From: an uncultured Collinsella sp.
GTDB taxonomy: Bacteria; Actinomycetota; Coriobacteriia; Coriobacteriales; Coriobacteriaceae
Reading direction: 5' to 3'
Assembly (NCBI GenBank): GCA_900542155.1
Contig: UQMD01000035.1
Span: forward strand, 1-7,135
Length of the DNA stretch: 7,135 nucleotides
In this document: in pieces, positions 1-4,658 of the stretch
Position numbering within the stretch: position 1 is the stretch's first letter
How the letters are laid out: the number at the start of each line of letters is the position of its first letter
The notes under the pieces: model-generated
The model's input: only the letters and a program-made list of their open reading frames with translations
Database searches by the model: none
Told to the model about the DNA's origin: nothing
Made by a program: the position numbers and the translations under genes

Positions 1-66
1 CCAGCCCGTGGGAGGCCAGGGCGCCGCTGACCGGTGGACGGCACCGAGCCGTCATCGAGAATGGAG
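1..66 (+). other. 3' end of an unassigned upstream transcript
   Basis: I cannot identify a gene here. One + strand frame reads nine Pro/Gly/Arg-rich codons from base 1 and ends in TGA at 28-30, so this could be the last residues of an upstream protein, but it is too short to support a family. A second possibility is the 3' part of a structured RNA: GACGGC at 37-42 pairs with GCCGTC at 48-53 around a five-base loop. The strong terminator that follows at 67-98 shows that some + strand transcript ends here. I did not recognise the 3' end of tmRNA, RNase P RNA or SRP RNA. Confidence 0.3.
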
Positions 67-98
67 AAGGGGGAGGCCTCGCGGCCTCCCCCTTTTTT
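67..98 (+). terminator. strong intrinsic (Rho-independent) terminator
   Basis: GGGGGAGGCC at 69-78 pairs perfectly with GGCCTCCCCC at 83-92 around the four-base loop TCGC. A67 and A68 can extend the stem by pairing with T93 and T94. Six T residues (93-98) follow the stem directly. This is the classical form on the + strand. There is no matching A run on the other side, so it should act in one direction only. It ends the upstream transcript and insulates the acpS operon from read-through. Confidence 0.95.
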
Positions 99-146
99 GC
101 GTTTAAAGCCTGATCTAACAAACTCGCTGTGTTTTATGACCCTCGT

Positions 147-176
147 TTGTCGCATCTTCCGTTAACGGGCTACAAT
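147..176 (+). promoter_or_regulatory. sigma70-type promoter of the acpS operon
   Basis: TACAAT at 171-176 matches the -10 consensus TATAAT at five of six positions. TTGTCG at 147-152 matches the -35 consensus TTGACA at four of six, with an 18-base spacer. Transcription would start near 182-184 and leave a leader of only about 22 bases before the acpS ATG at 206, too short for a riboswitch. It lies between the upstream terminator and the first gene, the only non-coding gap before the operon. No operator-like inverted repeat is evident. The -10 box is convincing; the -35 box is weaker. Confidence 0.7.
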
Positions 177-195
177 AACTTAGTCTGTGCAATAT

Positions 196-200
196 GGAGG
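196..200 (+). promoter_or_regulatory. ribosome binding site that fixes the acpS start
   Basis: GGAGG at 196-200 lies five bases before the ATG at 206. An in-frame ATG at 194 overlaps this Shine-Dalgarno sequence and has nothing comparable upstream of it, so the longer reading is almost certainly wrong. The AcpS family N-terminus also fits the start at 206. Confidence 0.85.
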
Positions 201-205
201 TGAAC

Positions 206-745
206 ATGGCTGAAGCTGGTATCGGCGTTGATATCGTCGAGATTTCCCGCATGAAATCAATCCTTGAAAAGACGCCGTCGTTTGCTCGGCGTATGTTTAC
301 CGAAGAAGAGTGCGCATATTGCGACGCTTCATCGCGTCCTGCAGCGCACTATGCGAGCCGTTTTGCTTCTCGTGAAGCGGTTCTCAAGGCTCTTGGTACG
401 GGCTTTAGCCAGGGCGTCGGTCGCAAAGACGTCTCGGTAACGCGTGATAAGCTCGGAAAGCCTAAAGCAGTGCTTTCGGGTCGAGCGCTCGAGATTGCTC
501 AAGAGTTGGGTGTCGTTGAAGTTGCGCTTTCCATTACCTTGACGGGTGATTTGGCCGTAGCCAATGCCATTGCGATCACCGAGGATGCTCGACCAAAGCC
601 TAAGGAAGAAAAGGTGAGCACCAAGGAACGCGTTGCACAAACATTTAAAGAGGCTCGCTCGGTTTTAGATGAGCTTGAGCAACTGCAAAATTCAGCTTTG
701 ACGGAGCACCAGGGCGATGCTTCGCAAGATACGCTAGGAGCATAG
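206..745 (+). CDS. acpS: holo-[acyl-carrier-protein] synthase with C-terminal extension
   Basis: AcpS moves 4'-phosphopantetheine from coenzyme A onto the conserved serine of apo-acyl carrier protein, making the active carrier for fatty acid synthesis in the cytoplasm. The family pattern is clear: GIGVDIVEI at residues 5-13 with metal ligand Asp9, the FTEEE segment at 31-35, and RFASREAVLKALGTGF at 52-67 with Glu57 and Lys61 matching the metal-binding and catalytic region. The core ends near residue 125, as expected for a family of about 120-125 residues. A further stretch of about 54 residues, rich in Lys, Glu, Gln and Ala, continues to residue 179 and looks partly helical (about 140-167). 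I chose the ATG at 206 (179 residues) over an upstream ATG at 194 because the latter overlaps the ribosome binding site. It is the first gene of the operon, and its TAG stop directly abuts the next ATG. It is less GC-rich than the later genes and uses Leu and Ser codons (TTA, CTA, TCA) that they avoid. Confidence 0.93.
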   Translation: MAEAGIGVDIVEISRMKSILEKTPSFARRMFTEEECAYCDASSRPAAHYASRFASREAVLKALGTGFSQGVGRKDVSVTRDKLGKPKAVLSGRALEIAQELGVVEVALSITLTGDLAVANAIAITEDARPKPKEEKVSTKERVAQTFKEARSVLDELEQLQNSALTEHQGDASQDTLGA

Positions 746-2362
746 ATGAAACCGGTTTTGAGTACCGAGGAAGTCGTTCGCCTCGAGGATATTATCGAAC
801 GCGAAGGAACTTCGAAGGCCGAGCTTATGGAACTGGCGGGTGAGTTTGCCGCTAGTGAAATTCTAAAACTCAATCCCGATCGCGTCCTTGTTCTGGTCGG
901 TTTTGGCAACAACGGTGGTGACGGCTGGGTCGCGGCTGATATCTTGAGTCATAAAGGCGTTGACGTGGATATCGTGTCTCCGGTTGAGCCGGATGAGATT
1001 CCCGCCGCTCTGGCTCGTCATGTTGCCCGCCGTACCGCCGGTCGTGACGTGCATGTGTGCGTCGGTCCCTCGCGAGATGAACTTGAGGTTTTGATCGATA
1101 AGGCCGACGTTGTTGTTGACGCTATTTTTGGTACCGGTTTTCACGGTAACCTGCGTGCACCGTTCTCCATCTGGATTCCGACGGTTAACGACTGTGCCGA
1201 CCATGTGGTGTCCATCGATGTTCCTTCGGGTCTGAATGCCGAGACCGGTGTTGTCGACGATGACTGCATCCGTGCCGAGCGTACGGCCACGATGATCACC
1301 CCCAAGATTGGCCTCTACAGCGCTGATGGCCCAGAGTACGCCGGTGATCTGGTGTGCGGTAGCCTCTATGATCGCCTTGATGAGGTCATCGATGATGTCG
1401 ACCATGCCGCCGAGATAGTCGAGCCCGGTGACCTGGTGGATTTCTTTGCTCCGCTGCCCACGAATATCGATAAGTATTCTCGCGGTTCCGTCCTTATTGT
1501 TGCCGGCTCGGCGCAGTATCCTGGCGCTGCCATTATGGCCGCCAAGTCTGCTGCCCGTGCGGGTGCCGGCTATGTGGCTGTCGCGACGCCCGATGCGTGT
1601 GCCAATCTTATTCGTATGGCACTTCCCTCGATTCCGGTTTTTGCTATTCCGTCCGATTCCCGCGGCTCTTTTGGTGCTGCCGCGCGTATGACCGTGTGCG
1701 AGATTGCAAAGAAGTACAGCTGCGTACTGTGCGGTCCCGGCATGACGACGTCTGCCGGTGCCATGCAGGTGGTTTCGGGCTTGTTGGAGCTTGATGTGCC
1801 GCTGATCCTCGATGCCGATGCGCTCAACTGTCTTTCTAAGATTGCTATCGACGGTATCGATAGCAACCCTGAGATGTACCGCCGTGAGCAACCGCTCGTT
1901 ATGACGCCGCACTATCGTGAGCTTTCGCGTCTGGTTGCCGGTGACGAGGTTAACGATCTGGGGACTGCAATTGCGGCCGCGCAGAAGGTTGTCTGGGCTG
2001 CTGGCTCCGACAATCTCGTGGTTATTGCCAAGGGGCCGACGACGGCTATCTGTGGCGTTGAGCGCGTGCTTTTGCCACTCTCGGGTCCGGCGTCGTTAGC
2101 GACTGCCGGTTCGGGCGATGTTCTTGCGGGCATTTTGGCTGGCACACTGGCTACCATGCGTGATGAGATGGATCGCTGGGAGCTGCTGTATTCGTATGCC
2201 GTTGCGCTTCACAGTTACGCGGGTTTTGCCGCGGCGACGGAGTACGGTGAGAAGAGTGTTATTGCGACCGATCTGATCGATTTGATCGGTCCTGCCATGG
2301 AATTGGCGGCAAAGGACGCACTCGATGATCTGGGAATCATGGACGAAGGGTCGGATGACTAA
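746..2362 (+). CDS. nnr: bifunctional NAD(P)H-hydrate epimerase / ADP-dependent NAD(P)H-hydrate dehydratase
   Basis: This enzyme repairs NADH and NADPH that have become hydrated. The N-terminal half interconverts the R and S hydrates, and the C-terminal half dehydrates the S form with ADP or ATP. The epimerase (YjeF_N) domain spans about residues 8-215: GNNGGDG at 54-60, DAIFGTG at 125-131 with the conserved Asp125, and SIDVPSG at 156-162. The dehydratase (NnrD, ribokinase-like) domain spans about 230-525: KYSRGSVLIVAGS at 243-255, ILDADAL at 354-360, AKGPTT at 428-433, and ATAGSGDVLAG at 452-462 with the presumed catalytic Asp458. The segment usually written TPHxGE reads TPHYRE (387-392), so Arg replaces a usual Gly. 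The length of 538 residues fits the fused form. AGGAG at 736-740, inside the end of acpS, serves the ATG at 746 with a five-base gap, and translation is probably coupled to acpS. Confidence 0.95.
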   Translation: MKPVLSTEEVVRLEDIIEREGTSKAELMELAGEFAASEILKLNPDRVLVLVGFGNNGGDGWVAADILSHKGVDVDIVSPVEPDEIPAALARHVARRTAGRDVHVCVGPSRDELEVLIDKADVVVDAIFGTGFHGNLRAPFSIWIPTVNDCADHVVSIDVPSGLNAETGVVDDDCIRAERTATMITPKIGLYSADGPEYAGDLVCGSLYDRLDEVIDDVDHAAEIVEPGDLVDFFAPLPTNIDKYSRGSVLIVAGSAQYPGAAIMAAKSAARAGAGYVAVATPDACANLIRMALPSIPVFAIPSDSRGSFGAAARMTVCEIAKKYSCVLCGPGMTTSAGAMQVVSGLLELDVPLILDADALNCLSKIAIDGIDSNPEMYRREQPLVMTPHYRELSRLVAGDEVNDLGTAIAAAQKVVWAAGSDNLVVIAKGPTTAICGVERVLLPLSGPASLATAGSGDVLAGILAGTLATMRDEMDRWELLYSYAVALHSYAGFAAATEYGEKSVIATDLIDLIGPAMELAAKDALDDLGIMDEGSDD

Positions 2363-2364
2363 TC

Positions 2365-3510
2365 ATGAATAAAGCCGATTTAACGCGCTGGTCCTGGGTT
2401 GAGATTGACCGAGGGGCGCTTCGCCGCAACACGAGGGCTTACAAGAATCTGCTCGATCCACGTCAGCGACTGTGTTGCGTGGTCAAGGCCGATGCCTATG
2501 GCCACGGTGCCGTCGAGTGCGCCAAAATCATGTATTCGGCCGGTGCCGACATGTTTGCCGTGGCGACGGTCAGCGAGGGTGTTGAGCTACGTCGGGGCGG
2601 AATTACCAAGCCCATCCTGATCTTGAGCGAGCCGCCTATCGAGGCTATCCCCACCCTGCTTGAGTTTGACATTATGCCTTCGGTCTATACGTCCGATTTC
2701 GCCCTTGCCTATGGCGAGTGCGCTGTCGCGGCAGGCAAGGTGGGCAAGTACCATCTGGCCATTGAGACGGGCATGAACCGCATCGGTGTTCACTACACGC
2801 AGGTGCTCGACTTTGTTCGTGGTATTAGCTTCCACCGCGGTATCCAGTGTGATGGCGTCTTTACGCACTTCGCTACAGCCGATGAACCTTCGGGTTGGGA
2901 CTACAAACTGCAGTGCCAACGCTTTACCGAGGCCGTTCAGGCCATTAAGGACGCGGGTTTTGAGTGCGGTATCGTGCACTGTGCCAACACGCCGTCCTCG
3001 ATGCTCGATCCCTCGATGCATTTTGATATGATTCGTGCCGGCGTTGGCTTGTATGGCATGCAACCATGCGAGCTGAGTGGTCGCGTGATGCAGCTCGATC
3101 CTGTTATGAGCGTGCATGCGCGCGTGACACGCGTGGCGCATCCTGCGATGGGCGAAGGCGTGGGCTACGGATTTACCTATCGCGTGCCGCGCACACGCGT
3201 TCAGATTTGCACGCTGCCGATTGGATATGCCGACGGTCTTTCGCGTACGCTCTCCAATCGTATGGACGTGCTGTATCGCGGTGAACGCGTGCGTCAGGTG
3301 GGTAACATCTGCATGGACCAGTTTATGGTCGCCATCCAGTCCAATCCGGCGCATGAGATTCCCGAGGCCGAGTATGGCGACGAGATGATCATTGTCGGCC
3401 GCGATGGCGATGCCGAGATCACCATGGACGAGATGGCCCGACTGCGCGGCACGATTAACTACGAGGTCGCCTGCGGCTTTAGCATGCGTCTCGACAAGAT
3501 CTACGTGTAG
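2365..3510 (+). CDS. alr: alanine racemase
   Basis: Alr is a pyridoxal-phosphate enzyme that converts L-alanine to D-alanine for peptidoglycan precursors in the cytoplasm. It is the fold-type III form with an N-terminal TIM barrel and a C-terminal beta domain. VVKADAYGHG (residues 39-48) carries the cofactor-binding Lys41. GMNRIG at 136-141 holds the conserved Arg139. VGYGFTY at 266-272 carries Tyr268, the second catalytic base, contributed across the dimer interface. GYADG at 287-291 and GNICMDQ at 313-319 are further family signatures. The length of 381 residues is normal and no key residue is missing. Only two bases separate it from the nnr stop. The Shine-Dalgarno is poor (GGAT at 2353-2356, or GAAGG at 2345-2349 too far away), so translation probably depends on ribosomes arriving from nnr. 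Fusion or adjacency of alr and nnr functions is common in Gram-positive genomes. Confidence 0.97.
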   Translation: MNKADLTRWSWVEIDRGALRRNTRAYKNLLDPRQRLCCVVKADAYGHGAVECAKIMYSAGADMFAVATVSEGVELRRGGITKPILILSEPPIEAIPTLLEFDIMPSVYTSDFALAYGECAVAAGKVGKYHLAIETGMNRIGVHYTQVLDFVRGISFHRGIQCDGVFTHFATADEPSGWDYKLQCQRFTEAVQAIKDAGFECGIVHCANTPSSMLDPSMHFDMIRAGVGLYGMQPCELSGRVMQLDPVMSVHARVTRVAHPAMGEGVGYGFTYRVPRTRVQICTLPIGYADGLSRTLSNRMDVLYRGERVRQVGNICMDQFMVAIQSNPAHEIPEAEYGDEMIIVGRDGDAEITMDEMARLRGTINYEVACGFSMRLDKIYV

Positions 3511-3518
3511 GAGCCGCC

Positions 3519-4139
3519 ATGGGCGTCATGCACATCCCCGGACATAGTCACCAGGCGCCGCGCGAGGTTGCGCTCGAGGAGATTGAGGCTGTTTTAGGCG
3601 ACTGCCATCTCTGCCAGCTCTATCAGTCGCGCCATAACATCGTGTTTGGCGTGGGAAACCCCCACGCCCGCGTCATGTTTATCGGCGAGGCGCCGGGGCG
3701 TAACGAGGATCTGCAAGGCGAACCGTTTGTGGGGGCGGCGGGCGAAGATCTCAACGGCATCCTGTCGCTGGCTGGCCTCAAGCGCGAAGACGTCTACATT
3801 GCCAACGTGCTTAAGTGTCGCCCACCGGGAAATCGCAACCCTCGGCCCGAGGAAGTGCTGGCCTGCTCACCGTTTTTGCGTGAGCAGATTCGAAGCATTT
3901 GGCCCGATATCATCGTGACGCTCGGTAATCCCGCGACGCACTTTGTGCTTAAGACCGAGATCGGTATCACCAAGCTGCGCGGCAGGTTCCATCAGATGGG
4001 GCATTTTGTGGTGATGCCTACGTTCCATCCGGCGGCGGCGCTGCGTAATCCGGCGTGGCAGGAGCTGCTGGAGGAAGACTTTAAGATGCTGGGCGACTAT
4101 CTGGAGCGGCATCCCGCGCCAGAGGGTGCCTCGGAATAA
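3519..4139 (+). CDS. udg: uracil-DNA glycosylase, family 4 (iron-sulfur type)
   Basis: The product should remove uracil from DNA as the first step of base-excision repair. The UDG superfamily motifs are visible: GEAPGRNED at residues 56-64 (motif 1), followed by GEPFVGAAG at 67-75, and the TFHPAAALR segment at 168-176 with His170 (motif 2). Four cysteines, Cys29 and Cys32 (C-x2-C), Cys100 in the KCRPPGNR block, and Cys116, sit where family 4 enzymes bind a [4Fe-4S] cluster. Family 1 (Ung) enzymes lack these cysteines. The length of 206 residues is usual. Older annotation of such proteins is often 'phage SPO1 DNA polymerase-related protein'. AGGAG at 3509-3513 overlaps the alr stop codon and lies five bases before the ATG at 3519, which favours it over the next Met at residue 4. 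Eight bases separate it from alr and twelve from tsaE. A DNA-repair gene is unexpected between these two, but base usage is like that of its neighbours and nothing suggests recent transfer. Confidence 0.93.
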   Translation: MGVMHIPGHSHQAPREVALEEIEAVLGDCHLCQLYQSRHNIVFGVGNPHARVMFIGEAPGRNEDLQGEPFVGAAGEDLNGILSLAGLKREDVYIANVLKCRPPGNRNPRPEEVLACSPFLREQIRSIWPDIIVTLGNPATHFVLKTEIGITKLRGRFHQMGHFVVMPTFHPAAALRNPAWQELLEEDFKMLGDYLERHPAPEGASE

Positions 4140-4151
4140 TAAGGAGCATAT

Positions 4152-4658
4152 ATGTCCCTGGAGCGCCTGGGGGTAGGTATTTATAAAACGGCTTGCTCTG
4201 CCGATACGGAGCATTTTGGCGAGCTGGTTGCGCCGTGCCTGGAAGATGGTGATGTGCTGATCTTGACCGGCGGCCTCGGGGTGGGCAAAACCCACTTTAC
4301 CAAGGGCGTTTCGCGTGGTCTGGGCGACGGCCATATGGTCACGAGCCCCACATTCGCACTCATGGCCGTTCATGACCAGGGGCGTATTCCGCTGTTCCAC
4401 TTTGACCTGTACCGTCTGGAGCATGCTTACGAGCTCGAGGATACGGGCATTTTCGATGTACTGGGCTATGAGGGAGCCTGTCTGTTGGAGTGGGGCGAAC
4501 AGTTCCAGGACGAACTGACAGACGAATATCTTTCGGTAACGCTTAAGCGTGATGAGAACGATAGCGACGTACGAACGATAACGCTCGAGGCGCACGGCGA
4601 GCGCGCATCGGAGCTTTCCGATTTGATTGATAAGGCTGTACAAGATGAGCTTGCATAA
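4152..4658 (+). CDS. tsaE: tRNA t6A biosynthesis ATPase TsaE
   Basis: TsaE is the small P-loop ATPase that works with the TsaB-TsaD heterodimer to keep the N6-threonylcarbamoyladenosine (t6A37) modification of ANN-decoding tRNAs turning over. It is essential in many bacteria. The Walker A motif is GGLGVGKT at residues 40-47, with Lys46 and Thr47 for nucleotide and magnesium. The family signature SPTF lies at 65-68. HFDLYRLE at 83-90 carries Asp85. LLEWGEQF at 111-118 contains the Glu-Trp pair of the family. At 168 residues it is slightly long; a charged tail of about 25 residues follows the core. AAGGAG at 4141-4146, five bases before the ATG at 4152, is the clearest ribosome binding site within the operon. 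Its last 14 bases overlap the start of the fused tsaB-rimI-tsaD gene, whose product contains its direct partners. Confidence 0.96.
   Translation: MSLERLGVGIYKTACSADTEHFGELVAPCLEDGDVLILTGGLGVGKTHFTKGVSRGLGDGHMVTSPTFALMAVHDQGRIPLFHFDLYRLEHAYELEDTGIFDVLGYEGACLLEWGEQFQDELTDEYLSVTLKRDENDSDVRTITLEAHGERASELSDLIDKAVQDELA
4632..4635 (+). promoter_or_regulatory. ribosome binding site inside tsaE for the fusion gene
   Basis: AAGG at 4632-4635 lies nine bases before the ATG at 4645. An alternative in-frame TTG at 4627 is open, but it lacks a good Shine-Dalgarno and would add only six residues, so the ATG is preferred. Because the site lies in translated tsaE sequence, initiation is probably coupled to termination at the tsaE TAA (4656-4658). 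Confidence 0.6.

Noticed and set aside
194..205. ATG at 194 as the acpS start
   Set aside because: This ATG overlaps the GGAGG ribosome binding site of the ATG at 206, and the AcpS family N-terminus fits the later start.
536..550. AcpS lacks the histidine of the SxSHT-like motif found in Bacillus-type enzymes (Leu112 instead)
   Set aside because: E. coli AcpS, as I recall its sequence, also lacks this histidine, so the absence does not indicate loss of activity. The metal ligands Asp9 and Glu57 are present.
4182..4187. TATAAA as an internal -10 box in tsaE
   Set aside because: No -35-like sequence lies at a suitable distance upstream, and the site is inside coding sequence. A single AT-rich hexamer is not enough.
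4627..4644. TTG at 4627 as the start of the fusion gene
   Set aside because: It lacks a good Shine-Dalgarno. The ATG at 4645 has AAGG nine bases upstream, and the TsaB fold starts only after residue 7.
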